Assembly (NCBI GenBank): GCA_946401725.1
Contig: CAMIVE010000001.1
Span: forward strand, 1-64,000
Reading direction: 5' to 3'
DNA: 64,000 bases
DNA from: an uncultured Bacteroidales bacterium
Lineage (GTDB): Bacteria > Bacteroidota > Bacteroidia > Bacteroidales > P3
In this document: positions 43,173 through 53,337 of the stretch, piece by piece
How the letters are laid out: every line of letters begins with the position of its first letter
Numbering within the stretch: the first letter of the stretch is position 1
Translations under genes and position numbers: made by a program
Notes under the pieces: model-generated
The model's database searches: none
What the model saw: the letters and a program-made list of their open reading frames with translations, nothing else
What the model was told of the DNA's origin: nothing

Positions 43173-46100
43173 TCACCGTGAAGTGAATGCTCTCGCCACT
43201 TCGTTCTGGAAGAGCGAACTTGCGGCAAAGTCGTCAATAGCCTTCAAGCGCGCAGCATTCTTTGAATCGGCGGCAACGAAAGCCTTTTCACCTGCCTCGC
43301 TGAGGACAAATCCATCCTGTCGTCCCGAGAAGGGATTGTGGATAGGTGTATGCTGGCGGTACTGTACCATCTGATAGAGCATATAATAACTGTCGTCGAG
43401 CATTTTTTTGACTCCAGAAGACTTATCCGATGGGAACTGTTTGGCGTACAGCAGGCGTTGGTGATAGAAGTTGAAGATATTGCAAAGCGTCTCGTATGCC
43501 TGCACTTCGTCGCCCAAAATAGTCTGGACATACAATGCGGTGACAGCATAACGGTCGCTGGGGAAGTTGGACTCGGGGAAGAACTTATTCTTCAGCTGCA
43601 TCAGTTGCTTGGCGGAAGCCGTATCTCCCTCTCTGATCATCTGGTAAGCAAGCATCGTGAACGACTGGCGTTGGACATCAGCCATATTCTTGCTCACGGG
43701 GTCAACATAGATGTCGCTGTTCAGGTTACCCCATTCCAACGGCTTGTATGTGCCGTCCTCCTGACGAAGGCCCTTCAGATAGAAATCCTTGGTACGGGCA
43801 GTGTATTTGAAACGGCCTCCACCCTCAACTGGATAAGGAACCAGCAGCGAGAGCATACCGTCGTCAATGCTGTAGCGATCCACCACAGGGAATACATTGG
43901 CGATATAGTTCACGTTCATGATGGTGACTGACCGTTCGAAACGGTTGGTGCCGAGGAAGTCGAGCATCATCATCTCGTTGCGCATCAGATAGCCGCGCGG
44001 GATATTGAGATCAAACTCGATGACACCTGGAATGGTATCGGCCTGTGCCTGCGTGAGGACGCCGTTGGCCACCAGCTTAGCCTTGTCAAGGGTGATCTGG
44101 AACTTATTGGTCGGCAGATAAATGATGCTGTCTGCATTGCGGTCTTTGCGCACAAAGTGTGAACGGTTCTCACGGACCATGCGGAGGGCTTCGGTAACCT
44201 CCATACGAGATCCGTTGGGGTCGGGTACAAAGATCTCATGACCCAATCCGTACATATCTTTGGGGAAAGTGAACGGCAGCGGATCTGAATCGTAGAGCTT
44301 GTTGTAGAGTTGCTCCACATACCAGTACATACCCGAGAGGGTGTAGTTGAGAATACGCACATCGGTGCGGCATTCCTCCACCTCTTGAGCGTACCACAGC
44401 GGGAAGGTGTCGTTATCGCCGAAAGAGATCAGCACGCCGTTTTTGTCGACAAGCCCGAGGTAGTTGCGGGCAAAGTCTCGAGCGGCCGTCTTCTGCGAAC
44501 GGTCATGGTCGTCCCAGTTCTCGGCTCCCATAATGACCGGAACGGTCATCGAAAGCACAAATGCCAACGGCAAGGCAATCGGACGGGGCAAACGCACCAG
44601 ACTGGCCAGAATCAGCATCACACCGATCATTGCGAGGATAAACCAGGCACCGTTGAACAGGACCCCCATCAAGATGCAAACGCCACCGGCGATAAGGAAG
44701 CCGTTACGCTCTTTCTTCTCAAACTTGGTCGACAGCCAGTCGTACAAGGCGTAAACGCCCAGGCCGATCCATACCGCAAAGAAGTAGAACGACCCGACAA
44801 AAGCGTAGTCTCGTTCACGCGGCTGACGCGGAGGCATATTGAGGTAGATGGCAATGGCCAGACCGGTCATGAAGAACATCAGGAAGACCACAAAGGCATC
44901 CTTGCGACTTCTGATACAATGGAAGATCAAACCGAGCATACCTAACAGAAGCGGCAGCATGAAGTACTTGTTGCGGGCTTTGTTGTTGGCCAGATCGTCG
45001 GGCAGGTTGTCCTGCGGACCCAATCGGTGCTCGTCAACATAGTTGATACCGCAGATCCAGTTGCCGTCAGTGTAGTTGATGGACGGTTCGTGTTTCTGGT
45101 GGCGGTTGCCGGAAGCATCGGCATATTCGTAGACATTGTCATCGAAATGATGGCCCTGGATATCGTTCTGTCGTCCAGCGAAATTCCACATAAAGTAGCG
45201 CCAATACATCCATCCCAACTGATAACGGTGGAAGAAAGCCATATTCTGCGAGAAGGAGGGTTTCCTGCCCAAATCGGGTTCTCCAGCCCAGAACTTGTAG
45301 TAGGTGGGATGCTGACGGGAGTTGTCAGGACTGTACATACGGGGAAAGAAGCCTGTGTGGTTCTCGTCATAGCTGAATTTCTGTGCGTAGGCAGCCACTT
45401 TATAGCAGTCACGACCCAAAGCATCCTTGGTGCGGACATACTTGGCATAGTCGGGTTCCGACGAGTTAGGATTGCCTGCTGTGTAGTAGGGACCCGTGAG
45501 GAGCGGTGTCTCACCATACTGTTCACGTCCCAGATAAGCACGCATCGCAACGGCATCCTTCGGCGCATTCTCGTTGAGAGGGGTATTGGTGTTGGCTCGA
45601 ATCACAAGGATGAAGAACGTGGAATATCCGATAACCAGAACAAGGAATCCCAGAAGCGAGGCATTGATGACCGGACGGTTCTTGCTTTTGATGATAAACC
45701 AGGAGGCAACGCCCAGCAGGCAGAGCACCACGAAGAAACCGAAACTGCCGGTGCCGGCACCGAACTTGGCGGCGACAAGCAACACAAACACGACAGCAAG
45801 CACCGCAATATTGACGGCCTTGGCCGGACGCTCCAAACGGGAGTTGTTCCATAAGCCCCAAAGCACAAAGACAGCAATGAGCAGGAAGAACACTACCGTG
45901 CCTGAATTGAATCCCATGTGCAGCTTGTTGACGAAGAAGACGTCAAAATCGCATGACAGGTTGACGATACCCGGGATGATACCCCACAGAATGACAGCAA
46001 GGATCACCAGCGAGATAACACCACTGAGAATAAACCCTTTGATCGACTGGGGGAATTTCTTGAAATAGACCACATAAACGATGGCCGGAATGGTCAACAG

Positions 46101-46691
46101 GTTGAGCAGGTGGACGCCGATGGCGATACCGACAAGGAAACAGACCAAGATCAGCCAACGCAGCGAACGGGGATCGTCGGCTTGCTCCTCCCATTTCAGA
46201 ACCGCCCAGAAAACAACGGCGGTAAAGAATGACGACATCGCATAGACCTCGCTCTCTACAGCCGAGAACCAGTAAGTGTCGCTGAAGGTATAGGCAAGGG
46301 CACCGACAATACCGGCAGCGAAAACGGCCCATACTTTGGTGTTATTCAACGCCAACTCTTCTTTCTTGAGCAATTTCTTACCCAGAAGGGTAATGGTCCA
46401 GAAGAGGAACATGATACCCAATCCACTGGCCATTGCCGACATGACATTGACGGCAAAAGCGGCGTTCTCCGGCGTGGTGAACATGGAGAAGAGGCGACCG
46501 ATGACTTGGAATGTAGGTGCTCCAGGAGGGTGACCCACCTGAAGTTTTACAGCAGTAGCGGTGTACTCACCGCAGTCCCACCACGAAGCGGTTGCCTCAG
46601 CGGTCATGATGTAAACAGCGCAGGCAAAGATGCCGATAAGCCAGCCTAGTACGTTGTTCATCAAGTGATACTTTTTCAATGTATTATCCAT
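43173..46691 (-). CDS. DUF2723/GT117-type membrane glycosyltransferase
   Basis: 1172 residues from the ATG at 46691 (open frame to 46718). The N-terminal DUF2723 domain has about ten membrane helices with the family motifs TASWWDCGEYTATAVKLQVGHPPGAPTFQ (in part) and FSDTYWFSAVESEVYAMSSFF. A further helical bundle lies near residues 550-760 with LNMPPRQPRERDYAFVGSF. A soluble part of about 400 residues follows (LISFGDNDTFPLWYAQEVE, later helices). Related Bacteroidota enzymes are listed as protein O-mannosyltransferase-like, acting on exported proteins, which would fit the many secreted proteins here. It follows arcA after 49 bases and may share its transcript. Confidence 0.88.
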   Translation of the reverse strand: MDNTLKKYHLMNNVLGWLIGIFACAVYIMTAEATASWWDCGEYTATAVKLQVGHPPGAPTFQVIGRLFSMFTTPENAAFAVNVMSAMASGLGIMFLFWTITLLGKKLLKKEELALNNTKVWAVFAAGIVGALAYTFSDTYWFSAVESEVYAMSSFFTAVVFWAVLKWEEQADDPRSLRWLILVCFLVGIAIGVHLLNLLTIPAIVYVVYFKKFPQSIKGFILSGVISLVILAVILWGIIPGIVNLSCDFDVFFVNKLHMGFNSGTVVFFLLIAVFVLWGLWNNSRLERPAKAVNIAVLAVVFVLLVAAKFGAGTGSFGFFVVLCLLGVASWFIIKSKNRPVINASLLGFLVLVIGYSTFFILVIRANTNTPLNENAPKDAVAMRAYLGREQYGETPLLTGPYYTAGNPNSSEPDYAKYVRTKDALGRDCYKVAAYAQKFSYDENHTGFFPRMYSPDNSRQHPTYYKFWAGEPDLGRKPSFSQNMAFFHRYQLGWMYWRYFMWNFAGRQNDIQGHHFDDNVYEYADASGNRHQKHEPSINYTDGNWICGINYVDEHRLGPQDNLPDDLANNKARNKYFMLPLLLGMLGLIFHCIRSRKDAFVVFLMFFMTGLAIAIYLNMPPRQPRERDYAFVGSFYFFAVWIGLGVYALYDWLSTKFEKKERNGFLIAGGVCILMGVLFNGAWFILAMIGVMLILASLVRLPRPIALPLAFVLSMTVPVIMGAENWDDHDRSQKTAARDFARNYLGLVDKNGVLISFGDNDTFPLWYAQEVEECRTDVRILNYTLSGMYWYVEQLYNKLYDSDPLPFTFPKDMYGLGHEIFVPDPNGSRMEVTEALRMVRENRSHFVRKDRNADSIIYLPTNKFQITLDKAKLVANGVLTQAQADTIPGVIEFDLNIPRGYLMRNEMMMLDFLGTNRFERSVTIMNVNYIANVFPVVDRYSIDDGMLSLLVPYPVEGGGRFKYTARTKDFYLKGLRQEDGTYKPLEWGNLNSDIYVDPVSKNMADVQRQSFTMLAYQMIREGDTASAKQLMQLKNKFFPESNFPSDRYAVTALYVQTILGDEVQAYETLCNIFNFYHQRLLYAKQFPSDKSSGVKKMLDDSYYMLYQMVQYRQHTPIHNPFSGRQDGFVLSEAGEKAFVAADSKNAARLKAIDDFAASSLFQNEVARAFTSR

Positions 46692-46740
46692 TATGATAGT
46701 AAAATTTAAAATTTTCAAAGGTTAAGTAAGTTCTCTCCGT

Positions 46741-48003
46741 TTACCAATCGACCTCTTCTCGATTGACGGGCATGGTCATGCAACGGGCGCCTCCACCTGC
46801 ACGGGGCAGTTCGCTGGCGGCAAAGGTAACCACGCAACGGTTGTAGTCATCGATGTTGACACGTCCTTCTGCCACATCTTCGGCTTTCAGTACGGCAAAT
46901 CCCGCTTTGTCAAGCGCTTCGATGGTATGGCTGTTGCGACGATAGCCGATGACTTTGCCCGGGGCGAGTGCAAAGAAGTTGGCACCGCTGTGCCACTGCT
47001 CGCGCTGCTGCATCCACAAGTCGTCGCCGCCGCAGAAGACGGGTTCCATATCCAGTCCAACTTGTTTTAAAGCCTCCAGCATATTCTTGCAGTCGTGGTA
47101 TTTTACATGTCCGTTGTCAATCTCGATCCTCGTAGTGGATTTTCCAGCAAACTCGGCCGTTTTGCGCAGCATGGGTTCGTACATCATACAGCGGTCTCGG
47201 TCAAGGAAAGTGTACACCATGTCAAGATGAATAAACGACTCGGGCTCGAATGGCAACTGTTGGACGATAATGTTGAATTTGGGTCGGTCACTGAAAGTTC
47301 GGGCAAGGAAATCGATACCCTTGGCATCCGTGCGGATACCTTCTCCTATACAAAGCAGGTCGGAACGACCTATCTGCACATCGCCGCCCTCGGTATGGGC
47401 ATGTTTGTTCCACAGCTGCGCATTGATGGTCTCACAGCCAAAATAGTATTCAAAAATGGCTTTGTAAATCAGATTCTCCCGTTTACGCACATCGAACGAC
47501 ATGGAGTTGACAAGAACACGGTCGAATACCGACGAGGAGGCATCGCGGGTGAAGAACAAATTGTACAGCGGACGCAACACATAGCGACGCGAAGCAAACC
47601 GTTCCGGGTCACGACCCTTCACAAAGGGAACGCCCTCTATCAGCTCTTGGGCCAGAACGGCAGAGTCATGCGACATCAGAGTATCAATCAGGTGTTCGCC
47701 TCCCTCGGCTCGGCAGCTTTCTATTACAAGCATGCTACGGATATCGTCATCCTCGAGCAGGGCCTTGAGCAGATCGGATACATAAAAAACATGAGTGATT
47801 TTTTCGAAGACACCGCAGAACCAGCGGTACTCTTCGTCGACTATAGATTTATTGAGAATATCGCTGTATAGTGCTTCTGCCGCATTCTGAGGGGTCATCC
47901 GTTCAATTTCCACCCCCGGACGATGAAGCAATACAGCCTTAAGCCGTCCGATTTCGGAAGTGACATGAACGTTGATTTTTTCTTTATTATCGAATAATAT
48001 CAT
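46741..48003 (-). CDS. arcA: Arginine deiminase
   Basis: 420 residues. It hydrolyses arginine to citrulline and ammonia. Motifs: SEIGRLKAVLLHRPG at the N-terminus, the substrate site NLFFTRDASSSV, HTEGGDVQIG, HLDMVYTFLDRD (catalytic His and Asp), and the catalytic Cys in GGGARCMTMPVNREE near the end. No arcB (ornithine carbamoyltransferase), arcC or arginine antiporter is adjacent, so the full ADI pathway must be completed elsewhere. Agmatine deiminase, which shares its fold, is encoded about 6 kb away. The TATCTTTG box at 48083-48090 is the likely promoter. Confidence 0.94.
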   Translation of the reverse strand: MILFDNKEKINVHVTSEIGRLKAVLLHRPGVEIERMTPQNAAEALYSDILNKSIVDEEYRWFCGVFEKITHVFYVSDLLKALLEDDDIRSMLVIESCRAEGGEHLIDTLMSHDSAVLAQELIEGVPFVKGRDPERFASRRYVLRPLYNLFFTRDASSSVFDRVLVNSMSFDVRKRENLIYKAIFEYYFGCETINAQLWNKHAHTEGGDVQIGRSDLLCIGEGIRTDAKGIDFLARTFSDRPKFNIIVQQLPFEPESFIHLDMVYTFLDRDRCMMYEPMLRKTAEFAGKSTTRIEIDNGHVKYHDCKNMLEALKQVGLDMEPVFCGGDDLWMQQREQWHSGANFFALAPGKVIGYRRNSHTIEALDKAGFAVLKAEDVAEGRVNIDDYNRCVVTFAASELPRAGGGARCMTMPVNREEVDW

Positions 48004-48082
48004 ATACTATAACAACACATAAAAGCCCCATCTTTTTGACAACCAACAAGATTGAAAAGACAAAGCCTTAAGAGCAAACATG

Positions 48083-48090
48083 CAAAGATA
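48083..48090 (-). promoter_or_regulatory. Bacteroidota -7 box (TATCTTTG) for arcA
   Basis: Minus-strand TATCTTTG, 79 bases before the ATG at 48003, in an A/T-rich 142-base gap without other features. Confidence 0.5.
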
Positions 48091-48145
48091 ATGATTTTTT
48101 TTAAATAAAATAAGGATTTTCTTAATTAATTCTTTTTGCGACTCG

Positions 48146-48793
48146 TCAGATAAGACGGTAGCTGACAGGCGACACGGTATAATGGTCTTCTTCGCCAAAA
48201 AAGCCCGGGTAAAGAAGCATGGCGTGATTCACCACAACATGGCTGTCGTCAGGGAAAAAGGCATTGGCACCGTAATCGACAAAAACCAATTGGCGGGTAT
48301 AGATATTGGTATAAAACACCACCGTCGCATTGGTGTAGTTGTTTTCCGGTGCCCTGTTACGCGCCACAAAGATAATCAGATCCCCAACCAACTTCCATTC
48401 TTCTATAGATCCAACAATCAGCAATTTGGTATCACAATAAAAGCCTCGCTCGCCACCAAAGAGCACTGACGTGGAATGGCGATCCAAATCATAGATATAA
48501 CACGATGGGGCTTCACCGCGCTCAAAGTAAAAGACACAATGGTTACTGTCATCAATCAGCCGAAGCAGGGGCACCTTGTCTTCCGGAAGCGTCTGAAGAA
48601 AGGCATCCGCCTCGCTATTGTAATATGCCCGCTCATTGAAATCGTCCGGTTCCCCTACGGAAGTGATTTCTATCGGGTCAGCCGGCTGGGGTGGTTGCCA
48701 AAAAAGGAAAAAGAGTGCCAGGCTTGCAATGCAAAGCATCGTCACAATCAAGACGATTCGCGGGTTAAACGACTGTCTGCGTTTCTTTTTCAT
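48146..48793 (-). CDS. Single-pass membrane protein, unknown function
   Basis: 215 residues. A basic N-terminus (KKKRRQSFNPR) is followed by one membrane helix (IVLIVTMLCIASLALFFLF), then an acidic extracytoplasmic part with strands such as CVFYFERGEAPSCYIYDLD and FYTNIYTRQLVFVDYG. No family is recognised. It lies 30 bases after ctpA on the same strand and is likely cotranscribed with it, so it may be a substrate or partner of the protease, but this is inference from position. Confidence 0.65.
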   Translation of the reverse strand: MKKKRRQSFNPRIVLIVTMLCIASLALFFLFWQPPQPADPIEITSVGEPDDFNERAYYNSEADAFLQTLPEDKVPLLRLIDDSNHCVFYFERGEAPSCYIYDLDRHSTSVLFGGERGFYCDTKLLIVGSIEEWKLVGDLIIFVARNRAPENNYTNATVVFYTNIYTRQLVFVDYGANAFFPDDSHVVVNHAMLLYPGFFGEEDHYTVSPVSYRLI

Positions 48794-48823
48794 TTTTCAA
48801 TTGTAACAACCGCCTTTCCGGTG

Positions 48824-50608
48824 CTATAAACTTTTCACTGTCTTCATGGCCTGCTTCAACCCCTCGTCCTCTTCCTTCATGATACGATAATAGTATTCGC
48901 TACCATACAAGTTACGGGCTATCATCGCCTTAATCATATATCCCAGATAAATATCGCTATGTTCGTTGATGAGCGCCCGGCGACGGTCTTCCGACTTTGC
49001 CTTTTCATGCAGTTGCGCGATATAGTCCTTGTCTGAAAGAAGGCTATCCAGATAATCTACATAACTACCTGCATGAATAGCGTGTGCGGTATCCGCCACA
49101 GCCTTGCGTGTCATATCATTCATCCAGGATGCTACCCAATCACCTTTCACATCGTCACGAAGTATTTTTTTACTGTCGGCAAATGCAATAAAGGCATTGG
49201 TGACAGCAACAGAGTCGTAATTCCGGAGAAAATCGTCAAAAGTGGCAAAGCGGCTGTCCTTCCGGTGCTGGTCGGCCCACTGGAGAGTGAATGTATTGAG
49301 CACTCCTGCCGAACGAAGCGACAAGTAATAGTCGGACAGACGGATGGTATCGATAGGAACGAATACGTCGGGCATGATTCCTCCGCCTCCGTAGACCACA
49401 CGACCTTTAGAAGTATAGTATTTCAGCGAATCGGGATAGCTGATCGAGTCGGGATGGACAAACTCATTATGTTCGTAGCGATTACGGAGGTCCTGATGGT
49501 AGGCATCCGTCCCATTGTCGTACGGCTTCTGAATACAGCGCCCCGAGGGGGTGTAATAGCGAGCCGTGGTCAGTCGAACCTGCGCACCGTCATAGAATTC
49601 AAACAGCTGCTGGACCAGGCCCTTACCAAACGAACGACGACCCACCAAGGTGCCACGGTCCCAGTCCTGCACGGCTCCCGAGACAATCTCTGATGCGGAA
49701 GCCGAATATTCGTCGATCAACACTACCAAGGGGCCTTGCGTGAAACTGCCGCCGCGGAGGGATTTGTAGTCACGCCTGGGATATTTTTGGCCTTCTGTAT
49801 AAACAATCAGCCTGTTCGCTTCCAAAAACTCGTTGGCAATCCCGAATGCGATATCCAGATAGCCGCCACTGTTGCCGCGCAAGTCGAAAATAAGCCGCTT
49901 CATGCCCTGATGACGCAACTCTTTTATGGCGGTACGAACCTCGTTGTGAGACGTGCGCGCAAAACGCGAAAGACGGATATAGCCTACTTCGTTGTCGAGC
50001 ATGAAATAGGTGTCGACCGAGTGAATGGGAATCTTATCGCGGATAACCTTGAACACTAGCGGAGACGAAAAACCCTCACGCTTGATAGTCATCGTTACCT
50101 CTGTACCGCGTTTACCACGCAAATGTCTGAAAACAAAATTATTGTTAACACCTTTAAAGGTAGCCACTGTATCGTCGACCTTCAACAACTTGTCACCAAT
50201 CTGCACGCCCACCTTCTCACAAGGGCCGCCACTGATGACATCGGTGACGGAAATGGTGTCATCGACAATCTGAAACGAAAGACCCACACCTTCAAAATTC
50301 GCCTGCAGTCCTTCATTGGTACGTTGCACATCCTTGGCTGCGATATAGGTGCTATGTGGGTCAAGGTCGGTGAGCATCGCCACCACCGCACGCTCCGTGA
50401 TTTTCTGATAGTCAGGTGTCTCTACATAATGTTCCTCGATAAATTTGCTTATCTGCTGCACCCTTTTGAAATGGGCGTTCAAAGTGTCTTTGGCAGTAAT
50501 GGACTTTTTGAAAAGACGTCGTTTGGAAGTACTTGACTTATCCGTATTTTGCGCCATCATCGTAACACCGAAGCATAGCAGTAAAGCAATCAAAAGGGTC
50601 TTTTTCAT
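48824..50608 (-). CDS. ctpA: S41-family C-terminal processing protease
   Basis: 594 residues. A signal peptide (LIALLLCFGVTMMA) precedes an N-terminal helical part. A PDZ domain spans about residues 105-190 (EGVGLSFQIVDDTISVTDVISGGP, with VGDKLLKVDDT-like strands). The S41 catalytic core holds the Ser in DEYSASASEIVSGAVQDW and Lys in GRRSFGKGLVQQL. An extra C-terminal part of about 200 residues is typical of the longer Bacteroidota forms. Such enzymes trim periplasmic proteins at their C-terminus. It is divergent from sppA, a second envelope protease. Confidence 0.92.
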   Translation of the reverse strand: MKKTLLIALLLCFGVTMMAQNTDKSSTSKRRLFKKSITAKDTLNAHFKRVQQISKFIEEHYVETPDYQKITERAVVAMLTDLDPHSTYIAAKDVQRTNEGLQANFEGVGLSFQIVDDTISVTDVISGGPCEKVGVQIGDKLLKVDDTVATFKGVNNNFVFRHLRGKRGTEVTMTIKREGFSSPLVFKVIRDKIPIHSVDTYFMLDNEVGYIRLSRFARTSHNEVRTAIKELRHQGMKRLIFDLRGNSGGYLDIAFGIANEFLEANRLIVYTEGQKYPRRDYKSLRGGSFTQGPLVVLIDEYSASASEIVSGAVQDWDRGTLVGRRSFGKGLVQQLFEFYDGAQVRLTTARYYTPSGRCIQKPYDNGTDAYHQDLRNRYEHNEFVHPDSISYPDSLKYYTSKGRVVYGGGGIMPDVFVPIDTIRLSDYYLSLRSAGVLNTFTLQWADQHRKDSRFATFDDFLRNYDSVAVTNAFIAFADSKKILRDDVKGDWVASWMNDMTRKAVADTAHAIHAGSYVDYLDSLLSDKDYIAQLHEKAKSEDRRRALINEHSDIYLGYMIKAMIARNLYGSEYYYRIMKEEDEGLKQAMKTVKSL

Positions 50609-50722
50609 CTCTAATCAAAATTTTTCTCCGTAACGGGATTTTTAAGAGAATATTTTGCCGAACAAAAAATAAAAGAACACCTCTCGCGTTATTAAATTTT
50701 GTATAATTCACATTATAAAAAG

Positions 50723-52537
50723 ATGACTTCACAAAAGAAACACCCCACTTTCGGTAAAATCATGCTTGCCAGCTCCGTAGGAGCCTTGATTGCTTTAGCA
50801 GTGGTCGGTTTTTTCAAACTGCTGCTGTTTTTCGGTATCATTGGCTCCATGAGTTCTCCCAAAGTAGCTCCAATTGCTGACAACTCCTATCTAAAAATAG
50901 ATTTGAGCAAATCTTTCCTTGAACGGACCCCCAGCGACCTCACGCAAATGATGTCCAATGACAATACCATTGGATTCAACGAGTTGTTACGTTGCATCGA
51001 CCAGGCCGCCAACGACAAACGAATCAAAGGCTTGTATCTTTATATGGGCAGCTGTTACGAATTGTCGTGGGGCAAGAGCGAAGAACTGCGGCAGGCTTTG
51101 GCGGACTTTGAAAAGAGCGGCAAGCCGGTGTATGTCTATGCCGACAACTACACTCAGCCGGGGTATTTCCTCGCCTCGATAGCCGACAGTATATTCCTTA
51201 ATCCGTCAGGCATGGTGGAATTCCGCGGCATAGGCGCCGAAGCGATCTTCTACAAAGAGATGCTCGACCGGTTGGCTGTCAAGATGACGCTGGTCCGTCC
51301 CAAAAATAACGATTTCAAAAGCGCTGGAGAGACCTATACCATGAACCACATGAGTGAGTCCAACCGCAAACAGGTACGCGAATATATCGCCAGTATCTGG
51401 GACTATGCTGTCACATCCATCGCCAAAAGCCGCAAACTGACCGCCGAACAACTTAACCTCATGGCCGATAGTCTTTCAGCCATGCTCGCCGACGACGCGC
51501 TAAACCGTCATCTGGTCGACCGGCTCTGTTTTGAAAGTGACATCGTGGCGACAATGGTACAAAACAAAGGTAACAAGAAATTTGTTTCCCTCAATGATTA
51601 CGCCACCACGCTGCGTCCTCTGAAGAGCAAAGACCGTATTGCAGTTATCTATGCCGAGGGCGAGGTCTTTGCAGGTAACGGTTTCAATACAGCCGTCTAC
51701 TCGGACAAGATTACCAAAGCCATCAACGAAGCAGCCGAAGACGACAATATCCGCGCCATAGTACTCCGCATCAACTCCCCTGGCGGACAAGTCACCGCTT
51801 CTGAAATCATGACGCATGCCGTGATGGAGGCCAAAAAGAAGAAACCCGTAGTGGTGTCTATGAGCGACGTGGCGGCATCGGCAGGCTACGAGATCTCCTG
51901 CAATGCCAACCTCATCGTTGCCGAACCCACAACCATCACTGGCAGCATCGGTGTCTTCGCTGCCATCCCTGAAATCGGAGGTACGCTGAAACGCTATCTG
52001 GGTATCACCACCGATACCGTCATGACCAACGCGAATGCCGCCTCTCTCAGCATTCTTCGCCCTATGTCTCCCAAAGCGCTTGATTTGATGCAACGCAACG
52101 TAGAAGACTTCTACAAAGTTTTCGTTCAGCGTGTGGCAGACGGTCGTGGCTTGGAATACGACTATGTTGACAGTATTGCCCGTGGACGGGTTTGGACGGG
52201 ACGAGACGCCCTGAAACTCGGATTGGTAGATTCTCTGGGCGGATTGAACGACGCCATCCGCATCGCCGCACAACTGGCTCAGACGACTGACTACCGTGTG
52301 GTGGATTATCCAGAGAATGAAGACCTGCTGACTGAACTTTTAAACCGCAAGAATGGCAATGCAGGTTCTGCCAAATCACAGACGCTACCCAATACCCGTC
52401 CGGCTACCGGTCAATATGCCCCGCAGGCAGGCGACGGCGTATGGGTCGGCGGTAACGTCATGGTTGAGATCCTCAACAGAATCTGCGAGACCCGTGGACT
52501 GCAAGCCCGTGTGGAATTCTTCCTTCTGACAGATTAA
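50723..52537 (+). CDS. sppA: Signal peptide peptidase SppA, 67K type
   Basis: 604 residues from the ATG at 50723 (a TTG at 50699 opens the frame but is unlikely). An N-terminal membrane helix (ALIALAVVGFFKLLLFFGIIG) anchors two tandem SppA domains. The catalytic Lys lies in the first (RPKNNDFKSAGETYTMNHMS), and the Ser in the second (VSMSDVAASAGYEISCNA). INSPGGQVTASEIM and TGSIGVFAAIPE complete the site. It degrades cleaved signal peptides in the inner membrane. The formylglycine-enzyme-like gene follows after 21 bases. Confidence 0.94.
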   Translation: MTSQKKHPTFGKIMLASSVGALIALAVVGFFKLLLFFGIIGSMSSPKVAPIADNSYLKIDLSKSFLERTPSDLTQMMSNDNTIGFNELLRCIDQAANDKRIKGLYLYMGSCYELSWGKSEELRQALADFEKSGKPVYVYADNYTQPGYFLASIADSIFLNPSGMVEFRGIGAEAIFYKEMLDRLAVKMTLVRPKNNDFKSAGETYTMNHMSESNRKQVREYIASIWDYAVTSIAKSRKLTAEQLNLMADSLSAMLADDALNRHLVDRLCFESDIVATMVQNKGNKKFVSLNDYATTLRPLKSKDRIAVIYAEGEVFAGNGFNTAVYSDKITKAINEAAEDDNIRAIVLRINSPGGQVTASEIMTHAVMEAKKKKPVVVSMSDVAASAGYEISCNANLIVAEPTTITGSIGVFAAIPEIGGTLKRYLGITTDTVMTNANAASLSILRPMSPKALDLMQRNVEDFYKVFVQRVADGRGLEYDYVDSIARGRVWTGRDALKLGLVDSLGGLNDAIRIAAQLAQTTDYRVVDYPENEDLLTELLNRKNGNAGSAKSQTLPNTRPATGQYAPQAGDGVWVGGNVMVEILNRICETRGLQARVEFFLLTD

Positions 52538-52558
52538 AAACTTTAATCTTAATCCTTT

Positions 52559-53275
52559 GTGACTGGTATCAAGAACATATTCCTGCTTTTTCTCCTGCTG
52601 ACTACAGCTCAATCGTTGCAGGCACAGCGAGAACGGCTCAACGAAAGGGACTACGATATCGAATCTCGAAAATATATGTATCCCTGCCACTGGATATGCA
52701 CCGGAGACACCCTGAAATGCGACACCACCGACGACGGCATCGTTGGACATCTTATCGATGGCTTCTGGTTCAGCATTTATGAAACGCCACAGGAACTATG
52801 GACTTTCTATATGGGCTACAATCCTTCACCGGATACCGGCTTGATGCTGCCCGTCACCAACGTCAGCCGTGCCGAAATCGACACCTTCTGTCTGCGCATC
52901 AGCCGCGACACCCGGCGGCAATGGAGGCTGCCCACCCAAGAAGAATGGCTGTATGTCTACCATGGGGGGATGTTCAACGAAGGATACCGATATTGCGGGA
53001 GCAACCGCCCCGAATGGGTTGCCTGGTATATGGGCACCAGTGGCGGGAAGCTGCAGGAGGTAGGACAACGCATACCCAACGAGGTGCATATATACGACAT
53101 GCTGGGAAATGCTGCAGAACTGGTCACCGACGGCGACTCCACCTTTGCTATCGGCGGATGCTATCTTGACCGGTCTCCAAAGAAAAATCCCAACCACCTC
53201 TACACCCCTGCACCTCCAGAAGCTCAAAGTTTTCGAATGGTATGCCACGAACCTCAATGGATTCACGAACCATGA
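52559..53275 (+). CDS. Secreted SUMF1/formylglycine-generating-enzyme-like protein
   Basis: 238 residues from a GTG start; signal peptide FLLFLLLTTAQSLQAQ. The rest resembles the FGE-sulfatase (SUMF1/EgtB/PvdO) fold: GFWFSIYETPQELWTFYMG near the start, PVTNVSRAEIDTFCLRIS, RRQWRLPTQEEWLYVYHGG, NRPEWVAW, VHIYDMLGNAAELV, then FAIGGCYLDRSP and SFRMVC. It is shorter than true FGE, and the Cys pair used for sulfatase activation is not clearly present. Bacteroidota use members of this family as non-enzymatic secreted proteins too, so the activity is open. It is 21 bases downstream of sppA. Confidence 0.78.
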   Translation: MTGIKNIFLLFLLLTTAQSLQAQRERLNERDYDIESRKYMYPCHWICTGDTLKCDTTDDGIVGHLIDGFWFSIYETPQELWTFYMGYNPSPDTGLMLPVTNVSRAEIDTFCLRISRDTRRQWRLPTQEEWLYVYHGGMFNEGYRYCGSNRPEWVAWYMGTSGGKLQEVGQRIPNEVHIYDMLGNAAELVTDGDSTFAIGGCYLDRSPKKNPNHLYTPAPPEAQSFRMVCHEPQWIHEP

Positions 53276-53290
53276 AATGATCTAAGCGAA

Positions 53291-53337
53291 TAACCTTTCA
53301 AACCCTTTAAACCTTTCAAACCCTTTAAACCCTAACA
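53291..53337. repeat. CCTTTCAAAC/CCCTTTAAAC repeats before aguB
   Basis: Four to five units of about 10 bases alternating CCTTTCAAAC and CCCTTTAAAC, containing no G on the plus strand, ending 1-3 bases before the aguB ATG. Confidence 0.85.

Noticed and set aside
50684-50693. GCGTTATTA before sppA, similar to the -10-like word of the twin promoter
   Set aside because: No matching GTGTGACATT upstream; the flanking bases differ.
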